From: Kribbella sp. NBC_01245
GTDB taxonomy: Bacteria; Actinomycetota; Actinomycetes; Propionibacteriales; Kribbellaceae
Assembly (NCBI RefSeq): GCF_036226525.1
Contig: NZ_CP108487.1
Coordinates: 7,564,001-7,628,000, forward strand
Direction of reading: 5' to 3'
DNA: 64,000 nucleotides
The position numbers were made by a program, and so were the translations under genes. Positions within the stretch are counted from its first letter, which is position 1; every line of letters starts with the position of its first letter. The notes under the pieces are model-generated. The model was not told where the DNA came from and searched no databases. It worked only from the letters and a program-made list of their open reading frames with translations. Below, piece after piece: positions 36,187 to 44,731 of this stretch.

Positions 36187-36733
36187 GCCACCCATGACGC
36201 AAACCGGCAACACCGAACGGCAACGCACCGTCCCGGGCCTCGGCCTGGACATCGACCAGGTCATCGACACGCCTGCCCAGGTGAGCGACGCCGCCCGCGC
36301 AACCCTGGATCCGCAGGCCGTCGCGATCATCGAATGCACCGAGGCCCTTGCCCAGTACGTCGAGGAGCTGCACGCGCCGCACGGGCTGGACCAGTTCCTC
36401 ACCGCCGCGGAATGCGCCGAGGTGGCACGGTTTATCGATGCCCTGGGCAACAACCCGGCCCGAGCTGACGAGTTCTTCGAACGGCGTACCGGCCTGGCCC
36501 TTCGGTCGCGTAACCCTGAAGCCGGTTGGAACGTCGAGACCGTCCGCGAAGCCGTTGCCCAGGCCAACAATCGCCACGACGCCTTACCGGACTTCGCCCG
36601 CGAGTGCTTCGTCCTACTCAACGCCCTCATCGCCTACCTAGACGCCTTCCACGGCTCCACCGGCTTCCGCGAAGTCCTAACCCCCACCGAACGCCAAGCC
36701 GTCGGCAACAAAATCACCCACCTCTTCACCTAA
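36176..36733 (+). CDS. Hypothetical partner of the AAA ATPase
   Basis: A 185-aa helical protein that I do not recognise. Helical stretches include AIIECTEALAQYVEELH and CFVLLNALIAYLDAFHG. ATG 36176 lies inside the end of the ATPase gene, so the two are co-translated and probably work together. No signal peptide. Confidence 0.7.
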   Translation: MSDRPPMTQTGNTERQRTVPGLGLDIDQVIDTPAQVSDAARATLDPQAVAIIECTEALAQYVEELHAPHGLDQFLTAAECAEVARFIDALGNNPARADEFFERRTGLALRSRNPEAGWNVETVREAVAQANNRHDALPDFARECFVLLNALIAYLDAFHGSTGFREVLTPTERQAVGNKITHLFT

Positions 36734-36772
36734 CGCCCGAGGCCGCTTGACAACTCGACAGTGAGCTAGTCA

Positions 36773-36801
36773 CACTTCAGTTACATAGTCTAACTGAAGT
36801 G
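36773..36801. promoter_or_regulatory. Perfect 11-bp inverted repeat upstream of SRPBCC gene
   Basis: CACTTCAGTTA (36773-36783) and TAACTGAAGTG (36791-36801) with a 7-bp spacer end 10 bp before the ATG and overlap the ribosome site. A consensus -35 box TTGACA lies at 36747-36752. This is a strong repressor-site candidate; no regulator gene is adjacent. Confidence 0.65.
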
Positions 36802-36811
36802 AGGATTCGTC

Positions 36812-37360
36812 ATGTCGATCGTTCGTCGTATCACTGCCGCAGCTGTGTTGGCTTCGCTGGCCTCTACGTCGCTGCTTCCCGCCGCCGGGGCCACGGGACG
36901 TGCGCCGGGGCAGGATGTTGGGATCGACCTGCAGGCGCCGGTGATCACACGGGATGACGTGCTCATCAAGGCGCCGCTGGCCGCCATCTGGAAGATCCAG
37001 ACCGACGTGGAGGGCTGGCCGGCCTGGCAGCCCGAGGTGGTTTCCGCCGTACGGCAAGACGAGGGGCGGCTCAAGCCTGGTTCGGTCTTCCGCTGGGAGG
37101 TGCAAGGGCTGGATGTCACGTCGACGGTCAAGCAGGTAAAGCCGATGCGCCGTCTGGTCTGGGGCGGCCCGGCGAACGGCATCACCGCCGTGCACGTGTG
37201 GACCTTCACCCCGGTCCGCGGCGGCGTCCTGGTCCACACGGAGGAGTCCTGGTCCGGCGACCCCGTTGAGGCGAACGTCGAATTCGCCCAATCCGCGCTC
37301 GACGCATCCCTCCACGCCTGGCTGCAAAACCTCAAGCAAACCGCCGAAGTCCACAGCTGA
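36812..37360 (+). CDS. Exported SRPBCC (START-like) protein
   Basis: A 182-aa protein with an N-terminal signal peptide (MSIVRRITAAAVLASLASTS). The SRPBCC fold follows: VLIKAPLAAIWKIQTDVEGWPAWQPEV at the start (quoted here only as IWKIQTDVEGWPAWQ), central GSVFRWEVQGLDVTSTV, and a C-terminal helix with SALDASLHAWLQNLK. These proteins bind hydrophobic ligands. Export of such a domain is unusual but known in actinomycetes. Confidence 0.8.
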   Translation: MSIVRRITAAAVLASLASTSLLPAAGATGRAPGQDVGIDLQAPVITRDDVLIKAPLAAIWKIQTDVEGWPAWQPEVVSAVRQDEGRLKPGSVFRWEVQGLDVTSTVKQVKPMRRLVWGGPANGITAVHVWTFTPVRGGVLVHTEESWSGDPVEANVEFAQSALDASLHAWLQNLKQTAEVHS

Positions 37361-37415
37361 GAGACTCGTCGATAGGCCAGCCATCAGAAGCGGCCATCGC
37401 GCTCGAGGAGAGTTT

Positions 37416-37862
37416 GTGGAAGAAGAGAACGCAACGCCTGAGGTGCAGGAGCGGGTCAGGGCCAGCTTTGAACGCCAAGGCCTGATGGCACACCTCGGCG
37501 CACGCCTGAGCCATATCGGTCCGGGACGCGTGCACATCGTGCTGCCGAGTCGACCCGAAGTGACCCAGCAGCACGGCTACTTCCACGCCGGAGCCACCAG
37601 CGCCATCGCGGACAGCGCCGGCGGTTACGCGGCGTTCACCTTGTTCCCGGAAGACGCCTCGGTGCTCACGGTCGAGTACAAGGTCAACCTCCTCGCACCC
37701 GCGCAAGGCGAACACATCGAGGCAGTTGGCCAAGTCCTCCGATCCGGCCGAACCCTCACCATCTGCCAACTAGAAGTCTTCGCCATCCAAGGCACCACCC
37801 GCTCTCTCGTTGCTGCCGGCCAGCAAACCCTGATCTGCCTCCACGACCGCCCGGACCACTAG
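37416..37862 (+). CDS. PaaI-family hotdog thioesterase
   Basis: A 148-aa hotdog-fold protein. HGYFHAGATSAIADSAGGYAA is the PaaI signature (HGG..A..D), read here as HGYFHAGATSAIADSAG. The substrate is an acyl- or aryl-CoA. GTG 37416 follows GAGGAG at 5-nt spacing. The stop shares a CTAG palindrome with the stop of the convergent DUF1905 gene. Confidence 0.87.
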   Translation: MEEENATPEVQERVRASFERQGLMAHLGARLSHIGPGRVHIVLPSRPEVTQQHGYFHAGATSAIADSAGGYAAFTLFPEDASVLTVEYKVNLLAPAQGEHIEAVGQVLRSGRTLTICQLEVFAIQGTTRSLVAAGQQTLICLHDRPDH

Positions 37863-38170
37863 AGGTCGACCAGTTCAAGCCGTACGGCGACGTCGCCATC
37901 CGTCGACAGGTCCTCGGCGATGCGCACCGCCTTCTTCATGGGCAGCATGAAAGTCCCGCTCTTGCTGTGCGGGAAGATCGAGGTCTGCCAAGTCGTGCTC
38001 CCCACCGTGACCGTGACGCGCACCGAGCCGAAGCCACGCCGGTTGCCGGCGGTGAGCGCGTTGATGTCGTCGCTCACGTCGCCCGGCACCGTGACGAAGT
38101 GCCATCCAGCGTCGCCGCCCGCATACAGCCAGAGCGGCGCCACGAATTCGAAGGTCCCGATGCGTGTCAT
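37859..38170 (-). CDS. DUF1905 domain protein
   Basis: A 103-aa beta-barrel-like protein matching DUF1905: FVAPLWLYAGGDAGWHFVTVP, RGFGSVRVTVTVGSTTWQTS and KKAVRIAEDLSTDG. Function unknown. Start at ATG 38170. Confidence 0.85.
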   Translation of the reverse strand: MTRIGTFEFVAPLWLYAGGDAGWHFVTVPGDVSDDINALTAGNRRGFGSVRVTVTVGSTTWQTSIFPHSKSGTFMLPMKKAVRIAEDLSTDGDVAVRLELVDL

Positions 38171-38206
38171 ACCTCCGACCGTAAAGCCCGCCACCGACAG
38201 AAACGA

Positions 38207-38791
38207 TCAGCTGGTGAACAGGTGGAGGTCGGCGCAGAAGTCGCGGCCTTCGGTGTCGTTGCGGCCGTTGCTGGGCTTCACGACTGTTTCATCGAGGAGC
38301 ACATCGTCTTCGGGATTGGTGGGCGTGCCGCCGTGATCGATGAGGAGCTCGACCCTGATCTGCCCGGAATCGACGAACAGCAACTTGCCGTCCGGCCCGT
38401 AGTGCTTCACAACGCCGGGGGACATGGCAAGGATCGTCAGGGTCCCGTCGCCGTTGTCGGTCACCTTGAGGTCCTTGTTGATGAAGTTGTGGACACTGGT
38501 GAACGACTTGTTAGTGGCCAGGTTCGTGTACGAAATCGTGCCGTGCAACGACTGCAGGAAGTAGACGAGCCCGTCCGGCCCCTGAGTGTTGATCAGGAGC
38601 AATCCTCGCAAGTCGGTATCGATCCGCACCCTTAGGTCGCCACAGAATGGATCGACCACCTCGCTGCCGACGTCGCGGAAGTGTTCATGCTCGATCGGCG
38701 CGGCCGCGGCCGGCCCGACGGACGAGACCAGGGCCGAAACCAGCAGCCCGGTCGTCGATGCGATTGCACACAACAGTTTCTTCGCGTCCAT
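38207..38791 (-). CDS. Secreted hypothetical protein
   Basis: A 194-aa protein with a signal peptide (MDAKKLLCAIASTTGLLVSA, then an Ala-rich site). The mature part is beta-rich, contains DNGDGTLTILAMSPG and two Cys pairs (DPFCGDL; RDFCADL). No enzyme motif. Similar small exported proteins are common in actinomycetes and unassigned. Confidence 0.7.
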   Translation of the reverse strand: MDAKKLLCAIASTTGLLVSALVSSVGPAAAAPIEHEHFRDVGSEVVDPFCGDLRVRIDTDLRGLLLINTQGPDGLVYFLQSLHGTISYTNLATNKSFTSVHNFINKDLKVTDNGDGTLTILAMSPGVVKHYGPDGKLLFVDSGQIRVELLIDHGGTPTNPEDDVLLDETVVKPSNGRNDTEGRDFCADLHLFTS

Positions 38792-39010
38792 GCCGGCCTC
38801 CCAATGCGTGCGCCGCAGACACCAGCCCGCCTCCAACGGGTCCGCGGCCCACCCCTTCCAGCCAGCGTCACCCCACCTCCCAAAGATGTCCAGACCACCG
38901 CGCACCATCACTGGACGTGTCGACGGGGCAACCTGGCGAACGTGATTTTGCAGGTAGTGCGCCCGGCGCAGGGGTTGGTTCGACGGGATGAACTCAGGCA
39001 GTCTGCTGCA

Positions 39011-39724
39011 ATGCCTGAACTGCGTAGTGAGTCTGAGTTGGCAGACGTCGATGAGCCGGCCTGGCCGGGGCTGGCAACTCTCATCGACGCCGCGCCGCTG
39101 CCGGTCGTCGTACTGCCAGTCCCGCCTGACCAGGCGAGGGCTGTCCTGTACCGGCTCCAGGTGACGGCACGTTCGGCGTTGGGTGCCCTCGCGCTGAACT
39201 GCGGTGGCCTGCTGATCGATCACGGCTGGCTACGCGTCCTCGGTGGCGGTGGTGACGGCCTGCCCGACATCGCTGCCGTGAACGACCTTGCGGATCCAGC
39301 CCGTACGCACAGCCCGCCGCCGTTCCTCACGGTGGCGTTCGACGTACTCGGTGGCCGGTTTGCCGTTGATGGCGGCGGTCTTGGGGTCCAGCCTGGCCAG
39401 GTCTGTTACTGGGGACCGGACACCTTGGAGTGGAGTGGTCTGGGGGTAGGGCACGGCGACTTCGTGGCGTGGGCGCTGAGTGACGGTCCGACCGAGTTCT
39501 ATGCGGACCTGCGCTGGCCGGAATGGGTTAGTGACGTCGGCCGTACGTCCCCGTCCGAGGGCATCGCGGTCTACCCTCCGCTGTTCGCCGCCGAGGCGCA
39601 GCTGGCCGCTTCGCGACGCGCCGTACCGTTCGACGAGCTGCTCCGATTCCACCAGGACGCGGCGGATCAGCTGGCGGGCATGCCGGATGGCGCGGAGTTC
39701 ACGTTTAAGGCTCGGCTGGAGTAG
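39011..39724 (+). CDS. DUF2625 domain protein
   Basis: A 237-aa protein. It follows the DUF2625 order: GWLRVLGGGGDGLPDI, FDVLGGRFAVDGGGLG, YWGPDTLEWSGLGVGHGDF, FYADLRWPEW and RRAVPFDELLRFHQDAADQL. Function unknown. ATG 39011. Confidence 0.85.
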   Translation: MPELRSESELADVDEPAWPGLATLIDAAPLPVVVLPVPPDQARAVLYRLQVTARSALGALALNCGGLLIDHGWLRVLGGGGDGLPDIAAVNDLADPARTHSPPPFLTVAFDVLGGRFAVDGGGLGVQPGQVCYWGPDTLEWSGLGVGHGDFVAWALSDGPTEFYADLRWPEWVSDVGRTSPSEGIAVYPPLFAAEAQLAASRRAVPFDELLRFHQDAADQLAGMPDGAEFTFKARLE

Positions 39725-39763
39725 AGGCCAGAACCTGTCCTCTATGCCTCGTGGGCTCGGTAT

Positions 39764-40294
39764 ATGACGACGAACCAGCAGATCGTGACGGGTGAACGAG
39801 CCGACATCCTCGACTTCCTTGCCAAGCACCGCTACTTCCTGCGCTACACCGCGGAAGGGCTCTCCGACGAGCAGGCGAACACGCGCAGCACGGTCAGCGC
39901 GTTGACGGTCGGCGGCCTGATCAAGCACGTCACCGAGGTCGAGCGGAATTGGGCCGACTTCGCCCAGACGGGCGGTAGCCAGGACGCGATCGAGGAGACC
40001 GAGTACACCCCGGAGCGAATCGCCCAGTGGGAGAACCAGTTCCGCCTTGCCGACGGCGAGACCCTGGCCGGCGTACTGGCCGAGTACGAGAAAGTCGCAG
40101 CCGCCACCGACGACCTCGTCCGCACCCTCGACCTCGACACCAGCTACGAACTCCCGGCCGCCCCTTGGCAGCCGCCAGGCGTCTTCTGGACGGTCCGCCG
40201 TGTCTTCCTCCACATCACCGCCGAAACCGCCCAGCATGCCGGCCACGCCGACATCATCCGAGAAACAATCGACGGCCAGAAAACCATGGGCTGA
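39764..40294 (+). CDS. DinB-family protein
   Basis: A 176-aa four-helix-bundle protein. The metal-binding His positions are plausible at LIKHVTEVERNW and in LHITAETAQHAGHADIIRE. DinB/YfiT-like proteins are often thiol transferases (bacillithiol or mycothiol dependent). ATG 39764; 39 bp after the DUF2625 gene on the same strand. Confidence 0.85.
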   Translation: MTTNQQIVTGERADILDFLAKHRYFLRYTAEGLSDEQANTRSTVSALTVGGLIKHVTEVERNWADFAQTGGSQDAIEETEYTPERIAQWENQFRLADGETLAGVLAEYEKVAAATDDLVRTLDLDTSYELPAAPWQPPGVFWTVRRVFLHITAETAQHAGHADIIRETIDGQKTMG

Positions 40295-40328
40295 CGCTCG
40301 AACGCCAGGACCCCGAAGAGCTACCGAC

Positions 40329-40565
40329 TCAGGACCCTAGGTCAGACCGCCGGAACGGGAAGAACTCGCGGACGTCTTGCGCACAGCGGCAGGCGACCGC
40401 GACCTTCGCGGCCCACTCCAGGGCCGCATCCCAGGTGGGTACGAACACCCCGGCATCCTTGGCCTCCTGGACCACCGCGTGGCCGGCCTCGGCGACATCG
40501 GGCAGGTCGTTCGCGGGGATATGAGCCATCGCACCTTCGTCGAACGAGATCAGGTACTGCGTCAT
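40329..40565 (-). CDS. YCII-related protein with an internal deletion
   Basis: A 78-aa remnant-like protein. The first ~40 residues match the YCII N-terminus (MTQYLISFDEGAMAHIPAND) and the end matches its C-terminus (AALEWAAKVAVACRCAQDVREF). The middle of the domain, which normally carries the DGP...KE turn, is missing; the join falls near GVFVPTWD. The frame stays open, so it is either a functional short form or a decaying gene. Confidence 0.65.
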   Translation of the reverse strand: MTQYLISFDEGAMAHIPANDLPDVAEAGHAVVQEAKDAGVFVPTWDAALEWAAKVAVACRCAQDVREFFPFRRSDLGS

Positions 40566-40889
40566 CTCATCACCCCTCGTCCACTGCGGCCGTCCTCCGG
40601 CCGCCTCTCACCCCTACTGCGAACGCCTCACTCCGAATCCGACACACCGCCGACAGAAAATTTTAAGGCTCCGTGGACACCTAGCGCCTGACCTCGGGCG
40701 CGGGTCGGGTGCGGACGTTCGCTCCTAGCGGGCGCGAGGGTCCGGGGCCGATTCACCGGTGTCGCACGCGCCGCAGTCGTCGCGGAAGGGACCGCCGGCG
40801 CCGCTCGTTTGATCACTGCGCCCGAATCCGCGTCTGGTAGACAGGGGCCGCGGATCGGAGGATGCTCCCAGAGTGGGAGGGGATGCCTC
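40566..40889. other. Intergenic gap before serine protease
   Basis: About 320 bp with no credible gene. A short AT-rich patch (GAAAATTTTAAGG near 40656) and a CGGCCG-type hairpin near 40590 are seen. The promoters of both divergent genes must lie here. Confidence 0.4.
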
Positions 40890-41681
40890 ATGAGACGAAC
40901 ATTTGGCGTGCTTGCAGGGGCAGCGGTACTGATCGGGATGGCCGGCGTACCGGCCGACGCGATCGTGTACGGGGAGTTCGACGGGAACCGGCACCCGCAG
41001 GTCGGCGCGCTCGTGGCGGAATGGCGAACCGACGGCGTCAAGGACCTGCTCTGCACGGGGACCATCGTCGAGGAACCGGATGTCTTCGTGACGGCCGCGC
41101 ACTGCACCGAGTTCCTGCGGTCTATCGGTATCGGTCCGGATGAGGTCTGGGTGACGTTCGATCCCACGTTCGACCAGAGTTCCCCACTGATTCCGGGTAC
41201 GTACGTCAGTCATCCGGAGTTCGGTCACGAGCAAGCGGATCCCAAAGATATCGCGGTGGTACTGCTGGAACGGCCGCACGAGGCGACGCCGGCCGACCTG
41301 CCGACGCTCAACCAGCTCGGCCAGATGAAGGCGGCGATGACGATCGACGACCAGCGCTACACGGCGGTCGGCTACGGCACAGTGCGCGAGTCGAGACGGA
41401 CCGGCTCTCAGGGCATCCTGGACAACACCGAGCGACGGTTCGCTACGCAGACGTACAACGCGCTGACCGCGAGCTGGCTCAAGCTGTCGATGAACGAGGC
41501 GACCGGAGACGGCGGCACGTGCTTCGGCGACTCGGGGGGCCCGCACTTCCTCGCTGACACCGATCTGATCGTGTCGATCACGGTGACGGGCGACGCGGTC
41601 TGCAAGGCGACGGACGTCACGTACCGCCTCGACACACCGGTGGCACGCGACTTCCTCGACGAGTTCGTCTCGGTGCCGTGA
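40890..41681 (+). CDS. Secreted trypsin-like serine protease
   Basis: A 263-aa exported protease. Signal peptide MRRTFGVLAGAAVLIGMAGV. Catalytic triad: His71 in TAAHC, Asp120 in DPKDIAVVLL, Ser215 in CFGDSGGP. It belongs to the S1 family. GGGAGGGG precedes ATG 40890. It is the last ordinary chromosomal gene before the msrA-associated accessory zone. Confidence 0.9.
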   Translation: MRRTFGVLAGAAVLIGMAGVPADAIVYGEFDGNRHPQVGALVAEWRTDGVKDLLCTGTIVEEPDVFVTAAHCTEFLRSIGIGPDEVWVTFDPTFDQSSPLIPGTYVSHPEFGHEQADPKDIAVVLLERPHEATPADLPTLNQLGQMKAAMTIDDQRYTAVGYGTVRESRRTGSQGILDNTERRFATQTYNALTASWLKLSMNEATGDGGTCFGDSGGPHFLADTDLIVSITVTGDAVCKATDVTYRLDTPVARDFLDEFVSVP

Positions 41682-41804
41682 CCACAGCCGGGCTCGCGGC
41701 AGGACGCTTCCGCTGAGGCCGTGCGATTGGACACTGGGCCGCCTGTGCATGGCAATCCGCCGGCCAAGTTCGTGTCTTGGCCGGCCGACTCTCGTGCAGG
41801 TGGG

Positions 41805-41889
41805 TTACGCGTCGCTTGGGAACGGGACGCCGGTGTTGCTGTGGCAGCGGTAGCCGTTGGGGTTCTTGCGGAGGTACTGCTGGTGGTAG
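41805..41889 (-). pseudogene. msrA 3'-end fragment 1 (distal att-like copy)
   Basis: Read on the minus strand it encodes the MsrA C-terminus YHQQYLRKNPNGYRCHSNTG, then VPFPSDA and TAA at 41807-41805. Similarity stops upstream of YHQQ. Being the furthest from msrA, it may be the original chromosomal terminus. Confidence 0.8.
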
Positions 41890-41930
41890 CCCTGCGACCA
41901 GCGCGATAGAAACAGTCAGCTGTTCGCTGG

Positions 41931-42635
41931 TCAGCGGCGGCCGGCCGCGACCTGAAGCAACCTGACCGAGAGCAGGATGCGGCAGGGGAACAAGACTGCG
42001 ACGACCAGCACTCGCTGATACAAGCCGGCCCAGTCGTGCAGCGGAGCGTCATCCGGCATCACGAGTCCGCCGCCTGCAAGGAAGCCGGTAAAGGCGACAA
42101 TCCCGGTGACGAGCGAGTACATCGCGAGGCTCCGCCACTTTGGGTCACGCGCCACTCGACGCGACACGACGATCAGCCCGGCCGCGCTTGTCATGAAGAA
42201 CATGAATCCGGCGACGATGTGGCCGCCCGGGTCGTACGTCGCGCCGGCGGCGTCCTCCCGCAGCGGGAAGATCGCGGCGAGCAGAAGACCGATTCCGCTG
42301 AGGAACAGCAACGTTGGGCCCGCGACGCCCGCCCTCGTCGGCCGCAGGCCGCGGTGCAATCCCAGCACGAAGACGATGGTGAGTACGCCGAACACGACAA
42401 AGTTGACCTGCTGAATCCATCCGTTGGGTCCGGCCGTCAGCGCGCTGACCGGCTCAGCAAGCGGATCGTACTCGCTCCGGCGGAATGCCTCCTGGGCCAA
42501 GAACGTCGCTGTGAAGAGAACCGGACCGATGATGCCGGCCCAGGCCGACAAGGAGAGGGACCGATCCGGCCACTCAACGAGTCGGCCGCCGGCCGACTCC
42601 TGGCTTCGCGTCTTTGCAACCCGCGTACCCCTCAT
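41931..42635 (-). CDS. DUF998-family membrane protein
   Basis: A 234-aa protein with about six membrane helices (SAWAGIIGPVLFTATFLAQE, NFVVFGVLTIVFVLGLH, LLFLSGIGLLLAAIFPL and so on). The ALTAGPNGWIQQVNF segment and the FPLREDAAGATYDPGGHIVAG loop fit DUF998. Function unknown. ATG 42635. It lies just inside the first island, 42 bp from the msrA fragment. Confidence 0.78.
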   Translation of the reverse strand: MRGTRVAKTRSQESAGGRLVEWPDRSLSLSAWAGIIGPVLFTATFLAQEAFRRSEYDPLAEPVSALTAGPNGWIQQVNFVVFGVLTIVFVLGLHRGLRPTRAGVAGPTLLFLSGIGLLLAAIFPLREDAAGATYDPGGHIVAGFMFFMTSAAGLIVVSRRVARDPKWRSLAMYSLVTGIVAFTGFLAGGGLVMPDDAPLHDWAGLYQRVLVVAVLFPCRILLSVRLLQVAAGRR

Positions 42636-42687
42636 GACCGCCTCCGTCCGACGGCACCCGGTCTGCCGGATGCTCTCGTCGCTGACG

Positions 42688-44376
42688 CTACGGACGGCCG
42701 CCGATCCGAGCCATCGGGAGTTCTCCCCATGCGACGAGCCCGTGCTGCATCGCGAAAACGGCGGCTGCGGCCCGGGTCGAGATGCCGATCTTGGCGTAGG
42801 CGTTTTGGATGTGGCGATCGGCCGTCTTGGCCGAGATCCCGAGCAGGCGGGCGATCTGCTTGGTCTGCAAGCCGCGGGCAAGGAGCCCGACCACCTCGGC
42901 CTCGCGCTCGGTCAAGCCGGCGGGCCGCGCGACGTGCTGAGGTCCGACGTGCTCGGGCGCGACGTGCTGGGGTACGACGTGCGGGGGTACGACGTGCTGG
43001 GCCCGATGCCCGGCGGCGTCGAGCACCGCGGCGACGCTGTCGGCGTCCAACCGCCCGGCGCGCGCCTCTTGCCCGAGCAGGTCAGCCGCCAACTCTGGCG
43101 TCAGCGCCGGGCGATGCGGACGAGGTTCGGTCATCGCGTGGTACGCATCCGCGGCGGCGAGCAGACGCGCCGGAGTCGTGAGCGCTGCCGCCGTCGCTCC
43201 ACGGTGGTAGCCCGCGCCATCGAGCCGCTCGTGGTGGTACGTCGCCACCGGCAGAAGGGCTGCGAGAAGTGGCGATCGGCAGAGGACACGTTCGGAGTGG
43301 TACGCGTGCAGCCTGACCTGCTCCCACTCATCCGGCGACAACGGCCCGGCCTTCTGCCAGATGAGGACGGATACGGCCACGCGACCCACGTCGTGGACGA
43401 GCGCCGCACGCCGCGTCGCCGCCACCTCGCCAGGCGGAAGGCCGCACCGCTGTGCCGCCGCCGCGGCCACCTCCGCGACACCCGCCGAATGACCGACCAG
43501 GTACGTCGAGGCCAGATCGGCGAAGTCGCCCATCGCCGCGAGTGCTCGGTCTATCGCCTCACCTCGCAACGTCAAACGAGGAGCCGGCTCGGCCGCGAGG
43601 ACGTCGTCCCACGCAGACCGCTCGTCATCGAGCGCCAGGATCTCGGTCGCCTCATCCGCCAGTCGCGCGGCTATCACCGGATCGAACGCGCCTCCACCTC
43701 GCTCCCGGACGACACGCGCCGCGTAGTCCACACCGCCGATCATCCGCTGCAGGGCGGCGTCGCGGGCTACGTGCACGATCCGCAAGGGGAGCGGGATCTC
43801 CTCGCCGTGGACGGCACTGGTCGGGCCTTTGCCGTCCCAGCGCGCGGTGAAATGGTCGAACAGTCGTCGTACCTCGGGGGACATGCCGAGCCGTTCGCTC
43901 AGCATCTGTGCGACCTCGCAGAGCGCGGCGATGTGGCGGCGATGACCCCGAAGCGCCCTCGGGAGCCGGCCGGCCGCCTGCAGCGCACGAACGGGCGCCG
44001 AGCTCTCCGGATCGGCCAACGCGCGCATGATGCCGCCCATCATTTGCGCCGTCGACCCGAACATCACCGGGTTGAAGTTCGTGAGCAGGTCACCCTTGAA
44101 CAACTCGGCGCTGATCTCGGCATCCACCGTGCAACCGACATAGAACAGCAGGCACCCGTAGTAGGTCTGCGATGCGGTCGCGGAGTCGACGTCCAGACGA
44201 TCCGCAAGCCGCATCGCGAACAGGGTGCTGTGCAGGCCGTGTTCGAGCGGGAGCCCCATACCGAGATCCGTCGCCAGACACAGCGAAGCGATCACTTCGG
44301 CGGTACGGATCTCGTCCTGCCTCCACGCTGGCTCGCCTGCCACAAATCGACCGTACGCCGCCACGCGCGCTGCCAA
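42688..44376 (-). CDS. HD-GYP domain protein with LuxR-type DNA-binding domain
   Basis: A 562-aa protein. N-terminal ~300 residues form a helical HD-like region. Around 325-440 lies an HD-GYP domain (LVHDVGRVAVSVLIWQKAG; YHHERLDGAGYHRG in place of HHExxDGxGYP), usually a cyclic-di-GMP phosphodiesterase. Then comes a repetitive His-Val-Pro linker encoded by five 15-bp repeats, and a LuxR HTH (LTEREAEVVGLLARGLQ; AKTADRHIQNAYAKIG). A single protein thus joins second-messenger hydrolysis to transcription. The final P of GYP is H here, so activity may be altered. Confidence 0.85.
   Translation of the reverse strand: MAARVAAYGRFVAGEPAWRQDEIRTAEVIASLCLATDLGMGLPLEHGLHSTLFAMRLADRLDVDSATASQTYYGCLLFYVGCTVDAEISAELFKGDLLTNFNPVMFGSTAQMMGGIMRALADPESSAPVRALQAAGRLPRALRGHRRHIAALCEVAQMLSERLGMSPEVRRLFDHFTARWDGKGPTSAVHGEEIPLPLRIVHVARDAALQRMIGGVDYAARVVRERGGGAFDPVIAARLADEATEILALDDERSAWDDVLAAEPAPRLTLRGEAIDRALAAMGDFADLASTYLVGHSAGVAEVAAAAAQRCGLPPGEVAATRRAALVHDVGRVAVSVLIWQKAGPLSPDEWEQVRLHAYHSERVLCRSPLLAALLPVATYHHERLDGAGYHRGATAAALTTPARLLAAADAYHAMTEPRPHRPALTPELAADLLGQEARAGRLDADSVAAVLDAAGHRAQHVVPPHVVPQHVAPEHVGPQHVARPAGLTEREAEVVGLLARGLQTKQIARLLGISAKTADRHIQNAYAKIGISTRAAAAVFAMQHGLVAWGELPMARIGGRP
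42929..43003 (-). repeat. Five 15-bp tandem repeats in the HD-GYP/LuxR linker
   Basis: Five units of the form RCGACGTGCKGGGGY run head to tail and encode a repeating (A/V/G)P(Q/P/E)HV pentapeptide. The number of units is likely to vary between strains. Confidence 0.85.
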
Positions 44377-44487
44377 TAGCTACTGCATCAGCGTGATTTC
44401 TCCGACAGGCTGGCGACAGAAGGTGGGGTCCTCCGTGGTCGGCAATTGGAGGCCGCGCTGGACACGAGTGCGACTAGCCCGCAGTGG

Positions 44488-44506
44488 TTAGGATAGCCTC
44501 ACCTGC
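44488..44506 (+). promoter_or_regulatory. IdeR/DtxR-type iron box
   Basis: TTAGGATAGCCTCACCTGC matches the known IdeR/DmdR1 consensus (TTAGGTTAGGCTAACCTAA) at most positions and abuts the ATG at 44507. It covers the likely -10 (TAGGAT), so iron-loaded IdeR would block this promoter. Confidence 0.7.
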
Positions 44507-44716
44507 ATGATTGTCTGCCACTGCGAGGTTGTCAGCGACCGCGAGGTCGTCGAGAGCATCGACGGCGGCGCGCGCACGCTCGCACAGGTGTGCAGGGCGA
44601 CCGGGGCGGGGCGGAACTGTGGCGGCTGCGTCTTCTCGTTGAAGCGGTTGTTGTGCGAGCATGGGAAGTCGGTCTCGGCAGCCTCGTTCACGGAGGTGGC
44701 AGGTGCAACCGGTTAA
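44507..44716 (+). CDS. bfd: Bacterioferritin-associated ferredoxin
   Basis: A 69-aa [2Fe-2S] protein. Ligand Cys at 4, 6, 38 and 41 (MIVCHC and RNCGGC) are in the standard Bfd positions. Bfd reduces and releases iron stored in bacterioferritin. The iron box immediately upstream predicts induction at low iron, as for known bfd genes. The ATG directly follows the box with no Shine-Dalgarno, so the mRNA is probably leaderless. The next gene is bacterioferritin in the same reading frame, only five codons after the stop. Confidence 0.92.
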   Translation: MIVCHCEVVSDREVVESIDGGARTLAQVCRATGAGRNCGGCVFSLKRLLCEHGKSVSAASFTEVAGATG

Positions 44717-44731
44717 CTACGCGTCGTCGAA

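Noticed and set aside
42424..44379. A long plus-strand open frame opposite the HD-GYP/LuxR gene
   Set aside because: It is the antisense shadow of a real gene: Arg/His/Gly-rich, no domain, no ribosome site. The minus-strand product has clear HD-GYP and LuxR motifs.
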